From positions 124,001-188,000 of the forward strand of contig NZ_CAIJDP010000090.1 in NCBI RefSeq assembly GCF_903819435.1: a stretch of DNA of 64,000 nt. Direction: 5' to 3'. This document shows positions 8,150 to 16,216 of this stretch, one piece after another; positions within the stretch are counted from its first letter, which is position 1, and the number at the start of each line of letters is the position of its first letter. The DNA is from Flavobacterium salmonis (GTDB taxonomy: Bacteria; Bacteroidota; Bacteroidia; Flavobacteriales; Flavobacteriaceae). Under the pieces are notes generated by a model, which saw only the letters and a program-made list of their open reading frames with translations, was not told the DNA's origin and made no database searches. The position numbers were made by a program, and so were the translations under genes.

Positions 8150-9056
8150 TCAAATTTCCCATTTCGATATTTAAATAATCTATTGTAAACCTTTTATGAC
8201 CTCCTGTTGGGAAAAAAGTAAGTTCACCAAACAGAATTTTATCATCTATAGAATACAAATCTACTCTAACAAAAATAAACTGATCAGATAAGATGCCGGC
8301 AATTTTTAGCATTTCGCTAAAATTAGCCGGTTTCTCTACTTCCGATTTTAGCCCATCAACATCATCATTAGAAATGATCTTTTTCCAATTCAAATCATAA
8401 AAACATTTCTTTTCCTTGCCATTTTCAGTCTTTTTTACCAGAATATATTTTGGCTGACCATGAAAGCAGTAAAATTTATAATCAATTAATTCATTCTCAC
8501 AATTTGAAATATATTTTTCAATTAAAATCCTGGGTTTTATCCCTTTATAAATTGTCTCTCTGTATTTAGTATAATAATTACTTTTTAGAAAAGATCCGAT
8601 TTTAATTTTTACATCACTGCTATTGATTGAGGAAGCATTTTTCACGATGACATTATATCCTGAACCGTGAGTTCCTCTTATAGCATATTGTTGCGGTAAA
8701 TTCTCAAAATCAATTTCTTCTACTGCTTCGAATATTCCAATTATTTCATTTAGATATTCTTTTCCTATTTTTGCTTCAACAAAAGAGCGTACCGCATATT
8801 TATCAACATATTGACTATACTCTTCTTTATAATAATACAATTTCAGCCATTGAATTTTTTCCATAAACTCCTTAGGAGTTTCTAAATTCAGTACTTTTTT
8901 ATTTTTACAAAAATATTTTGCTCTTGTTATTTCTGCATCGTCATCAGAATATCTCTTTAATAAAGTATGTCTCGTCTGATTATATTTTCTGAGTATAAAG
9001 TCGTTTAATTTCAATTTCAATCCTTTTATTTTTTTGTAGAACTTCATTGAGTTCAT
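8133..9056 (-). CDS. TupA-like ATP-grasp ligase
   Basis: 307 aa. TPKEFMEKIQWLKLYY (about 60-75), VDKYAVR, and the Gly-rich IRGTHGSGYNVIV (about 127-139) followed by IEKYISN and DYKFYCFHGQPK are the signature blocks of the ATPgrasp_TupA family. The family is named for teichuronopeptide synthesis and is common in polysaccharide loci. FVRVDLYSIDDKILFGELTFFP near 265-285 holds the metal-binding Asp and Glu. The family probably ligates an amino acid or amine to a sugar carboxylate. The start overlaps the upstream GT4 gene by 77 bp (68 bp from the next ATG); the overlap is needed because the conserved region begins about 45 residues in. Confidence 0.75.
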   Translation of the reverse strand: MNSMKFYKKIKGLKLKLNDFILRKYNQTRHTLLKRYSDDDAEITRAKYFCKNKKVLNLETPKEFMEKIQWLKLYYYKEEYSQYVDKYAVRSFVEAKIGKEYLNEIIGIFEAVEEIDFENLPQQYAIRGTHGSGYNVIVKNASSINSSDVKIKIGSFLKSNYYTKYRETIYKGIKPRILIEKYISNCENELIDYKFYCFHGQPKYILVKKTENGKEKKCFYDLNWKKIISNDDVDGLKSEVEKPANFSEMLKIAGILSDQFIFVRVDLYSIDDKILFGELTFFPTGGHKRFTIDYLNIEMGNLINLPV

Positions 9057-10131
9057 TAATCATTTTTTTTGCAATAACTTCTTTTGTAAAGTTTTCAATT
9101 AAATAATTCCTTCCATTTACTCTACATTTTTGCTGTAAGTTTTCATCACTTAACATTTGTTCTACTTTATCTGCAAAAGATATTGGATTTCCAACTTCTG
9201 CCAGCAAACCAGTTTCATTATCAATAACAACTTCTGGAATTCCTCCTGCATTTGCGGCAACAATAGGTATTTTACAAGCATACGATTCTAAAAGAACACC
9301 TCCTGTAGGCTCATTATTTGAGGTAAATAAAAACAAATCAAACTCTGGCAAAATTTCAGGAATATCATTTCTGAAACCTGTCATAATAATTTCATTTTCT
9401 AAACCTAAATCCGAAATTTGATTCTTTATTTGTGTTTCTAACGGACCTTCTCCGACTAAAATATATTTTGCTTTAATACCTCTTTTCACCAATTCAGCAA
9501 CAGTATTCACCCATGTCACATGGTCTTTAAAGCCTGAAAAAGCTGCAATATTACCAATAATCTTATAATTTGACGGAATAGCATATTGTTTGTGTAGAAA
9601 TCCTGTTTTTTGAGTTTTCTTAAATTTTTTCAGATCTGTTACACTTCCAACTACACATAATTTACTATGATCCTTAACTGCATATTTTAAAATATTAACT
9701 ACCGGGTAAGAAACGCATATAATTTTTTTAATCCCACTATAGTTATATTTCCATTTTCTAAAAAAATTAGTATCAACACGTTTTATTAAAGTTCTGCATA
9801 AAACCAAAGGCAATTTTAATCCAAAGATTAATGATGAAAACACCATTAATGTATGTGCCTGACTATTGTGTATAAAAACTAAATCTGCATTTAACTCTTT
9901 TGCAATTCTTGAAAACTGTTTTGCATACTTTAAATCATATTCTGACTTACTGTTTAATGGAATAACATTCATTCCTTTTTGAGTTGCAACTTTAAAGGTT
10001 TGAGAGTCTTCAGGACAAATAATCCATTGCTCCTTAACATACCCATACTCTTTAAATGCTTCATATAAATATATGATTTTTTGTTCGTGCCCTCGCCAGC
10101 CTTTTGAAACAGTAACCTGTATTAACCTCAT
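8980..10131 (-). CDS. Family 4 glycosyltransferase
   Basis: 383 aa GT-B enzyme. The N-terminus has VSKGWRGHEQKI, the acceptor loop, with a His as in many GT4 proteins. The middle has IGNIAAFSGFKDHVTWV, then VGEGPLETQI and MTGFRNDIPEIL. The donor site is TSNNEPTGGVLLESYACKIPIVAANAGGIPEVV, near residues 285-315, with the E-x7-E arrangement. It is first in a two-gene transcript with the TupA-like ligase, which starts inside its 3' end. A candidate promoter lies at 10300-10330 and would give a leader of about 160 nt. Acts on the polysaccharide of this cluster; the linkage is unknown. Confidence 0.88.
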   Translation of the reverse strand: MRLIQVTVSKGWRGHEQKIIYLYEAFKEYGYVKEQWIICPEDSQTFKVATQKGMNVIPLNSKSEYDLKYAKQFSRIAKELNADLVFIHNSQAHTLMVFSSLIFGLKLPLVLCRTLIKRVDTNFFRKWKYNYSGIKKIICVSYPVVNILKYAVKDHSKLCVVGSVTDLKKFKKTQKTGFLHKQYAIPSNYKIIGNIAAFSGFKDHVTWVNTVAELVKRGIKAKYILVGEGPLETQIKNQISDLGLENEIIMTGFRNDIPEILPEFDLFLFTSNNEPTGGVLLESYACKIPIVAANAGGIPEVVIDNETGLLAEVGNPISFADKVEQMLSDENLQQKCRVNGRNYLIENFTKEVIAKKMINELNEVLQKNKRIEIEIKRLYTQKI

Positions 10132-10507
10132 TTTATCTTTAAACTAAAATCATTAAATTTATTATTCCCCACAATAGTTATTATAATGCAATTTGTTTAT
10201 TATAAAAATTCGACCTTTGCTTATTGGCAGTAAAAACCTACTTCTTTATTTTGTTAAATTTTAACAGTCTTTAAACAAGAAAATAAGCCCTATTTTTTGC
10301 AAATATAATACAATAGAACAATAAACCTAAAAGTATTACTGTAATTATAAATGATCTAAAAATGAGACAATAAGACCTCAGAATTCTTTTTAATTACACG
10401 TTATTTTAACATTTTAATGCCTTGCCAATAGTAAAATCATCTGAAATTTGATTTTTTTTATTCGTTTCTTTGCATGCGAATCATAAGTTCAATTCTAAAT
10501 ATATAAA
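10132..10507. other. Divergent intergenic region
   Basis: 376 bp between the GT4 gene (minus) and tsaC (plus). It is very AT-rich, without an open frame or strong hairpin. The only good signal is the minus-strand promoter at 10300-10330. For tsaC, TTTG at 10447 and TTTCTTTG at 10465 are present, but 14 bp apart is too close for a convincing promoter. Confidence 0.6.
10300..10330 (-). promoter_or_regulatory. Candidate promoter for the GT4-TupA operon
   Basis: Minus strand: TTTA (10330-10327), 19 bp, TATATTTG (10307-10300). The -7 box is a full match to TANNTTTG; the -33 has one mismatch. The 5' leader would be about 160 nt. Confidence 0.4.
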
Positions 10508-11077
10508 ATGGAAAATCTTAATGAAGAAATACATAAAGCTTTCGAAATAATCAAAGAAGGCGGTATTATTCTTTATCCTACCGATACAGTTTGGGGAATT
10601 GGTTGCGATGCTACAAACCCGGAAGCAGTTGCCAAAATATACAAACTGAAACAGCGTGCTGAAACACAAAGCATGATTGTGTTGATGAATGGCGAAAAAA
10701 TGATGTATAATGTTTTTAAAAATATTCCTGAGGTAGCCTGGCAAATTCTTGATTTATCAGAAAAACCAACAACTTTAATTTTAGATGAACCCAGAAATGT
10801 GGCTCCTAATATCATCGCCAAAGACAATTCACTAGGAATTAGGCTGGTAAAGGAACCTTTTTGTTTCAAATTATTGGAGAGAATGAAAAAACCATTAGTT
10901 TCCACATCTGCAAATATTTCAGGGCAGCCAACACCAATTGCTTTTAAAGACATTAATCCTGAAATTATAAAAGGCGTTGATTATGTAGTGAATTTATATC
11001 ATGACAGAGTTGCCGGAAAACCTTCAACAATAATCAAATTAACAAATGATTCACAGGTAAAAGTGATCCGTAAATAG
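10508..11077 (+). CDS. tsaC: Threonylcarbamoyl-AMP synthase (TsaC/YrdC/Sua5 family)
   Basis: 189 aa, the length of the single-domain TsaC form without the Sua5 C-terminal domain. It makes threonylcarbamoyl-adenylate from threonine, bicarbonate and ATP for the t6A37 modification of ANN-decoding tRNAs. YPTDTVWGIGCDA (about 22-34) and KLKQR (about 46-50) form the conserved basic pocket, and STSANISGQPTP (about 132-143) is the second signature. Essential in most bacteria. Convergent with the cysteine desulfurase gene, with a 36-bp gap. Partner tsaB/D/E genes are not in the window. Confidence 0.92.
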   Translation: MENLNEEIHKAFEIIKEGGIILYPTDTVWGIGCDATNPEAVAKIYKLKQRAETQSMIVLMNGEKMMYNVFKNIPEVAWQILDLSEKPTTLILDEPRNVAPNIIAKDNSLGIRLVKEPFCFKLLERMKKPLVSTSANISGQPTPIAFKDINPEIIKGVDYVVNLYHDRVAGKPSTIIKLTNDSQVKVIRK

Positions 11078-11113
11078 TTTTTATTGACTTTAAAGCTTTG
11101 TCGTTTTAATCCG

Positions 11114-12238
11114 CTAAACAGTTTTCAAACTGGATATCAATAGATCAACATCTTCTATGGTGTTATAATGGCTAAATGAAATTCGGAGATTAGGTAATTT
11201 TAAATCGGTCTCCGAAAGCATTTCTTTTAAAACATGTGAAGGCTTTATACTTCCGGACTGACAGGCACTTCCTCTTGAAACAGCTATTCCCTTCATATCT
11301 AAACTAAACAGCAACATTGCCGTTTTATCTGGCGAAAAAGGCAAAACAATATTAATAATATTATAAAAATCTTCTTTATTGCCCACTATCCTAAAATCTG
11401 GAAAATGAATTTCCAGCTGATTTATCAAATACATTTTCAAATCAGAAATGTATTTTCTTTCCTGATCCAGATTTTCATATGAAATTGTCAAAGCTTTAGC
11501 CATTCCTGCAATTTGATGTACTGCTTCGGTTCCGGCACGCAATCCTTTTTCCTGTTCTCCACCAAAAAGCAAAGGCTGCAAACCTGAATTTTTTCGTACA
11601 TAAGCAAAACCAGCTCCTTTTGGCCCATGAAATTTATGAGCGCTGGCTACAATAAAATCAACAGCAGTTTTTTGCAGATCAATTTCGGTTTTCCCAACAG
11701 ATTGTACGGTGTCCGAATGAAACAGAGCATTATATTGTTTACAGATAACACCAACCCTTTCCAAATCTAAAATAGTTCCGGTTTCATTATTTACATGCAT
11801 CAAACTTACAATTGTCTTTTTTTCCTGAGCCAGTAAATTTGAAAGATTGGTTAAATCGATAGTGCCGTCTGGGTTAATATTTACATAATCAACCTGAACA
11901 TTATAATCTGACTGTAAAGCTAAAACAGTATATAAAACCGCATGATGTTCAATTTTAGAAGTAATAATCCGATTCACTTTCAGGTCTTCTACAGCCGAAC
12001 GAAGAATCCAGTTATTCGCTTCTGTACCACCTGAAGTAAAAATTATTTCCTGGGCAGAACAATTCAAATATTTGGCAATATTTTTTCTGGAAAGTTCAAT
12101 AATGGTTTTTGCATTTCTGCCAAAACTATGTGTAGATGACGGATTTCCTAAATCATCACTCATAATTTTAATCATTTCCTGAACAACTTCAGGTCTAATG
12201 GCTGTTGTAGAAGCGTTATCTAAGTATACTTTTTTCAT
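11114..12238 (-). CDS. Cysteine desulfurase (NifS/IscS family)
   Basis: 374 aa from the ATG at 12238. PLP enzyme that takes sulfur from cysteine, giving alanine and a persulfide for Fe-S cluster or tRNA thiolation. YLDNASTTAIRPEV is the usual start of the family. HVNNETGT (148-155), SAHKFHGPKG with the PLP Lys at 202, and SRGSACQSG with the catalytic Cys at 326 are all intact. An upstream in-frame ATG at 12283 is rejected, because it would add 15 residues before the family start and lie upstream of a TAACTTTG -7 box (12251-12244). That box is only 5 bp from the chosen ATG, so the mRNA may be nearly leaderless. It stands alone rather than in an isc or suf operon. Confidence 0.9.
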   Translation of the reverse strand: MKKVYLDNASTTAIRPEVVQEMIKIMSDDLGNPSSTHSFGRNAKTIIELSRKNIAKYLNCSAQEIIFTSGGTEANNWILRSAVEDLKVNRIITSKIEHHAVLYTVLALQSDYNVQVDYVNINPDGTIDLTNLSNLLAQEKKTIVSLMHVNNETGTILDLERVGVICKQYNALFHSDTVQSVGKTEIDLQKTAVDFIVASAHKFHGPKGAGFAYVRKNSGLQPLLFGGEQEKGLRAGTEAVHQIAGMAKALTISYENLDQERKYISDLKMYLINQLEIHFPDFRIVGNKEDFYNIINIVLPFSPDKTAMLLFSLDMKGIAVSRGSACQSGSIKPSHVLKEMLSETDLKLPNLRISFSHYNTIEDVDLLISSLKTV

Positions 12239-12318
12239 TGTGACAAAGTTATGAAATATCAATTGTCTAAAGATCATTTGCAAAAATTTTCACTATTTTT
12301 GAAGCAAATAAAAATACA

Positions 12319-13284
12319 ATGAAAAAATATGCAAGCCTGCTTTTATTCGCCCTTTTACTAAACGGATGCGATGATGGTGATTTAACTGTTGAACAATTTG
12401 ATTTTGATGACATAACAGATATCGAACATTGTTCAGATAATTATGAACTACTCTATAAATTAAAAAGCCAGGAGAGTTTATTATTACAAATACCCGAAGA
12501 CCAACTTAAAAATACAAAAGGCGAACAAACTTTAAGCCTTTCCACTACAGGTAATTACAAATTAGTTTACAGAAGATATGACGGAACTGTAACCAAATCC
12601 AGCATTTGTGATGCCATCAGACCAGCTACTCCAAACGTGACTAATGAGTGGTTTGCAACTGGGGGGACAGTTATCATAAACACTTTTCCAAATTATATTA
12701 CTGGTGAAATAGAAGGAAGTACCAAAATAACGGGTTATACACACAATATCTCTTTTACAGGCGTTACATATCCTAATTCTTCCGGAATATTGCAAACACA
12801 ATCTAAATTGGCTTTTGGAAAAATTGTCACAAACGAAGACAATTTAAATTTAACATTTGGTGATGAAAAAGCCCACTTGTGTACTTCTACTACAAATGGA
12901 ACGGTAGTATATAATTTTAGTGAAGGAACATCTATAGCAATAAATAATATTGATCCTGCACTGATTCCAAATCAAGCTACACCTTCCGGCAGTCCAAGAA
13001 CAGGATTAATCAGCGCTACACAAAATAGGGTAATATACAATGTTTACAGCAATGGACTCCTTACTACAGATTATTTCTGTCAAACACCAATACCTGCGAC
13101 TCCTGTTATTACCCAAACCTGGACCGGGCTGAGCGGTAGCATTGAAGTGACTACTACAACAGTTGGACCAACAGTTTTTAAACATGTTATAGTACTAAAA
13201 AATGTAATTTTAGATAATGGAAATGTAAACTTTCAATTAGGAACAAGCTTTCTGCTGGGAGAGTTACAGACACAATCTAATTAA
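12319..13284 (+). CDS. Hypothetical lipoprotein
   Basis: 321 aa with a lipoprotein signal peptide: MKKYASLLLFALLLNGC, Cys at residue 17 followed by DDGD. The acidic +2/+3 residues fit the surface-export preference reported for Bacteroidota lipoproteins. The mature protein shows an internal duplication: two segments with CDAIRPATPNVTNEW (about 96) and CQTPIPATPVITQTW (about 255), each followed by a T-rich strand (GGTVIINTF, SGSIEVTTT), suggesting repeated beta domains. A -7 box (TATTTTTG, 12294-12301) lies 17 bp before the ATG. No known family recognised. A clean terminator follows. Confidence 0.75.
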   Translation: MKKYASLLLFALLLNGCDDGDLTVEQFDFDDITDIEHCSDNYELLYKLKSQESLLLQIPEDQLKNTKGEQTLSLSTTGNYKLVYRRYDGTVTKSSICDAIRPATPNVTNEWFATGGTVIINTFPNYITGEIEGSTKITGYTHNISFTGVTYPNSSGILQTQSKLAFGKIVTNEDNLNLTFGDEKAHLCTSTTNGTVVYNFSEGTSIAINNIDPALIPNQATPSGSPRTGLISATQNRVIYNVYSNGLLTTDYFCQTPIPATPVITQTWTGLSGSIEVTTTTVGPTVFKHVIVLKNVILDNGNVNFQLGTSFLLGELQTQSN

Positions 13285-13315
13285 AATTCTAAAAGTTTTA
13301 TTTTCTTATAAATTT

Positions 13316-13367
13316 AATATCCTTTTTTAATCTTACTTATTAAAAAGTATCATTAAAAAAGGATATT
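13316..13367 (+). terminator. Rho-independent terminator
   Basis: 16-bp stem, 13316-13331 with 13352-13367 (AATATCCTTTTTTAAT and its complement), 20-nt loop, then TTTTTT. It ends the lipoprotein transcript. Confidence 0.8.
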
Positions 13368-13409
13368 TTTTTTAGATCTGAATAAGATATTGACTTCTAA
13401 AATGTTTAC

Positions 13410-13958
13410 TTATTTATTTTGCTTAAAATAAACTTCGGTTGCGCCTAAGCCGTATTTTTGATAATTAGCATCCTGAAAATCAATGCCGTCATATCTTCCT
13501 AATAAAAAATCAAGTTCGGCTTTTAGGATTCCTTCGCCAACTCCATGGATAAAAACAATCTTAGGAATTCGGTTTTTAATCGCAAATTCAATGTGTCTTT
13601 TTGCAGTTTCAGTCTGCAGGGTTAAAATATCATAATTTGACATTCCGCGTTTATTAGGAACTAATTTTTCGATATGTAAATCAAATTCCGGAGCCGAAAT
13701 TTCACGCTTATCTTTCTTTTCTTTCACAAAACTCCTTGGTTTTGGCTCTTCTTTTTGTTTTGCAACAGAATCAACATCAATTCTTTTTATAGAATTCATT
13801 AAATTACTTGAATCCTGAATTTTAATTAATTCATTGACAAAAAATGTCATCATAAAACCATCTTCGCTTTCGATTAAAACCTCGTTATTTTTAACCGAAA
13901 CTACTGTTCCGTTAATGGCTTCGTCCAAAACAGAAACCTTATCTCCTTTAGTCAGCAT
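13410..13958 (-). CDS. Smr-domain protein with N-terminal SH3-like segment
   Basis: 182 aa. Residues 1-50 (KGDKVSVLDEAINGTVVSV, EDGFMMTFFVNELI) look like a small beta-barrel. A charged linker (60-90) leads to a C-terminal Smr domain. DLHIEKL (about 93) and FIHGVGEGILKAEL (about 140) carry the DLHG-like and HGxG motifs of Smr endonucleases related to the MutS2 C-terminus. There is no MutS ATPase part, so this is a stand-alone form of the type common in Bacteroidota (DUF2027-like, as I recall). Smr domains cleave or bind branched DNA or mRNA on stalled ribosomes; the role here is not settled. It overlaps the upstream small membrane gene by 11 bp, so translation is probably coupled. Confidence 0.8.
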   Translation of the reverse strand: MLTKGDKVSVLDEAINGTVVSVKNNEVLIESEDGFMMTFFVNELIKIQDSSNLMNSIKRIDVDSVAKQKEEPKPRSFVKEKKDKREISAPEFDLHIEKLVPNKRGMSNYDILTLQTETAKRHIEFAIKNRIPKIVFIHGVGEGILKAELDFLLGRYDGIDFQDANYQKYGLGATEVYFKQNK

Positions 13959-14130
13959 CTTCTTCTTTTTCTTGATTTTTACTTGGTGTTTTTGCGCTTA
14001 ACTGCATCATGCCAAACATAAAAACTACAATTGCAATTACTGTTATGTAAATATTTTTTTCTTCTGAAACCTGTTCGTACAATGCGATTGAAATTGCAAG
14101 AATCATTATTAAAATTTTAAAAGTTTTCAT
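13948..14130 (-). CDS. Small membrane protein upstream of the Smr gene
   Basis: 60 aa from the ATG at 14130 (MKTFKILIMILAISIALYEQ), with two predicted membrane segments (about 4-20 and 29-45) and a charged tail (KNQEKEEDAD). An ATG at 14151 is in frame but overlaps a minus-strand -7 box (TACTTTTG, 14156-14149), so the downstream start is favoured. Its stop overlaps the start of the Smr gene. No family recognised; the fixed coupling suggests a common transcript. Confidence 0.65.
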   Translation of the reverse strand: MKTFKILIMILAISIALYEQVSEEKNIYITVIAIVVFMFGMMQLSAKTPSKNQEKEEDAD

Positions 14131-14231
14131 ATTTTCAATATAAGACTTCAAAAGTAAGAAACTTTAAAATAGCAGCTCTATTCAATTCAGTCATATATGC
14201 TATTTTTGTAAAATTGTAAAAAAATAAAACT

Positions 14232-14516
14232 GTGGATTTAGAAAAATATATGCTGCCTTGCTTTAGCAAAACACTTTTCGGAGTGGAGTGTTTAGGTTGC
14301 GGATTTCAACGATCCCTGTTCTTACTTTGTCAGGGTGAGTTTTTAGCTGCTTTTAAAATGTATCCTGCAATTTATACGACACTTGTTTTTTTAGCGATTG
14401 TAACTCTTCATTTTTTCAACAAAGCTAAAAATTACAATAAATTACTTTGGGGTTCCGCAATCGTGAATGGCATTTTCATGATTGGCGGTTATTATTATAA
14501 ACATTTTTATTTATGA
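14232..14516 (+). CDS. DUF2752 small membrane protein, GTG start
   Basis: 94 aa. LPCFSKTLFGVECLGCGFQRSLFLL at the N-terminus is the family hallmark, (C)PxCGxTR/QR. Two further membrane segments follow (about 44-62 and 72-88). The start codon is GTG at 14232, chosen because it gives the short leader expected from the -7 box TATTTTTG at 14201-14208; the first ATG is six codons later and would still keep the motif. Function of DUF2752 is unknown. Divergent from the Smr pair and convergent with the DUF1003 gene 15 bp downstream. Confidence 0.75.
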   Translation: MDLEKYMLPCFSKTLFGVECLGCGFQRSLFLLCQGEFLAAFKMYPAIYTTLVFLAIVTLHFFNKAKNYNKLLWGSAIVNGIFMIGGYYYKHFYL

Positions 14517-14531
14517 TTTACAGAAAGTTAA

Positions 14532-15233
14532 TTACTTTTTAATTTGATCTAAAATATCATTCATCATTTCGATTTGTACTTTTTGTATTTCAATCAGTTC
14601 CTGTTGCTGATGCATAATCAGATGATCAATCTTATCATGAATCATTCTAATTTCTAATTCAGATTTGAGGTTAATCATATAATCTTTTTTAGCGCGGGTA
14701 CGATCTTTTTCTTCCTGACGATTCTGACTCATCATAATTACCGGAGCCTGTAAAGCCGCAATACAAGACAAAATCAGGTTCAGTAAAATAAATGGATACG
14801 GGTCAAAACCTTTGTTAGCTAAAATATAAACATTAGAGGCAATCCAGATGACAATAAAGAGTAAAAATGAAATTATGAAAGTCCAGCTTCCGCCAAAATC
14901 AGCTACTTTATCTGCTATTTTTTGACCAAAGTTTCTAGTCTCATCTTCATCTTCAACAATACTCACAATTGATTTATCCTCTTTTAAAGACGAAATAACA
15001 CTCTCTTCAAGATTAGAAAGAGCTCCTATTTCAGCAGATAAATAGCTAGAAATATATTGCTGTCTATAGGCATTTAATTCTTCAAAGGAAATAAAATCAC
15101 TATCGCAAAACGAAGGATGATCTTTGACAATAAGTCCTAAAATAGGATTGTGAATTGATTTTCCTGATACTTTTTCATTTACAGGAAAAGACAGGTTAGA
15201 AATAGCACTCTTAAAAGTGGGCTTGTTTTTCAT
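14532..15233 (-). CDS. DUF1003 membrane protein
   Basis: 233 aa. Soluble N-terminus (1-105) with CDSDFISFEEL, then ADKVADFGGSWTFIISFLLFIVIW (first membrane segment, about 112-132) and FDPYPFILLNLILSCIAALQAPVIMMSQNRQ (second segment, about 142-165). These two blocks define DUF1003. A cytoplasmic coiled-coil-like C-terminus follows (190-233, rich in Gln/Glu/Ile). The family is widespread and of unknown function; a cyclic-nucleotide or stress link has not been established here. Single-gene transcript. Confidence 0.85.
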   Translation of the reverse strand: MKNKPTFKSAISNLSFPVNEKVSGKSIHNPILGLIVKDHPSFCDSDFISFEELNAYRQQYISSYLSAEIGALSNLEESVISSLKEDKSIVSIVEDEDETRNFGQKIADKVADFGGSWTFIISFLLFIVIWIASNVYILANKGFDPYPFILLNLILSCIAALQAPVIMMSQNRQEEKDRTRAKKDYMINLKSELEIRMIHDKIDHLIMHQQQELIEIQKVQIEMMNDILDQIKK

Positions 15234-15423
15234 ATTTAATATATTTACTCGCTAATTTACGCATTTAACTTCTTAAGAATTCAATAAATTATGGTGCTCA
15301 AAATTTCTTTTATTTATCACAAATAGAATTCTCAATAGAAAATTTCTTTACAGAATTCGTGCTTTTATTTACAAAAAACACCTTACTTTTAACTTTTCAA
15401 ATTATCCATTCAATTTTAAAATT

Positions 15424-16215
15424 GTGTCAAAAGATCTTATCATAGAAAACATCAAAGCTTTAAAAAGCCATTCAAATATAAATTACGGCATTAAAACTAA
15501 AACGGAAGATTTTACCGAAAAGCTTTTTTACACCCTTTTTGATTCAAATGCAGCCTTAGATCAGAGTATTGATGAACTCGAGTTTCGCTTTAAAGAGATT
15601 GCTGTTTTAGCCTGTAAAAAACCGGAAAAATTATGCGGATCGATGTGGGATCTTTTTCTGGAAAAACTACCACATGTATTAGAAAAACTGAATCAGGATG
15701 CCGAATATATTTTAGAAAATGATCCGGCTTCAAACAGTATCGACGAAGTTTATTTAGGATATCCTGGCTTTTATGCTATTGCAATTTACAGGTTGAGCCA
15801 TGAATTATACAAACTTGATTTGTTACTATTCTCAAGATTGATGAGCGAATATGCACACCGAATTACAGGAACAGACATTCATGCAGGTGCAGATATTGCT
15901 TCTCCATTTTTTATTGATCACGCTACCGGAATTGTTATTGGAGAAACGACCGTAATTGAAAAACATGTAAAAATTTACCAGGGAGTTACTTTAGGTGCCC
16001 TTAGCGTGAGTAAAGACATGAAAAATGCCAAACGTCATCCAACTGTTGAGAAAAATGTCTGTATTTATGCTAATGCAACTATTTTAGGGGGTGAAACTAT
16101 TATTGGAAAAAATAGTATTGTAGGAGGAAATGCATGGGTTACCAAATCAATACCGGCAGATTCCATTGTCCTCAATACCACTACAACCGAAGTTAAAATA
16201 AAAGAAAAAAAATAG
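15424..16215 (+). CDS. cysE: Serine O-acetyltransferase, GTG start
   Basis: 263 aa, acetylating L-serine with acetyl-CoA, the first step of cysteine synthesis. The N-terminal helical region (1-120) precedes a left-handed beta-helix made of hexapeptide repeats. IHAGADIASPFFIDHATGIVIGETT includes the catalytic His in DHATG (about 160), and KRHPTVEKNVCIYANATILGG is the CoA-binding side. The GTG at 15424 is the only start that keeps the N-terminal helices. The gene is followed after 1 bp by cysM, so the two pathway steps are translated from one message. Confidence 0.93.
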   Translation: MSKDLIIENIKALKSHSNINYGIKTKTEDFTEKLFYTLFDSNAALDQSIDELEFRFKEIAVLACKKPEKLCGSMWDLFLEKLPHVLEKLNQDAEYILENDPASNSIDEVYLGYPGFYAIAIYRLSHELYKLDLLLFSRLMSEYAHRITGTDIHAGADIASPFFIDHATGIVIGETTVIEKHVKIYQGVTLGALSVSKDMKNAKRHPTVEKNVCIYANATILGGETIIGKNSIVGGNAWVTKSIPADSIVLNTTTTEVKIKEKK

Positions 16216-16216
16216 A

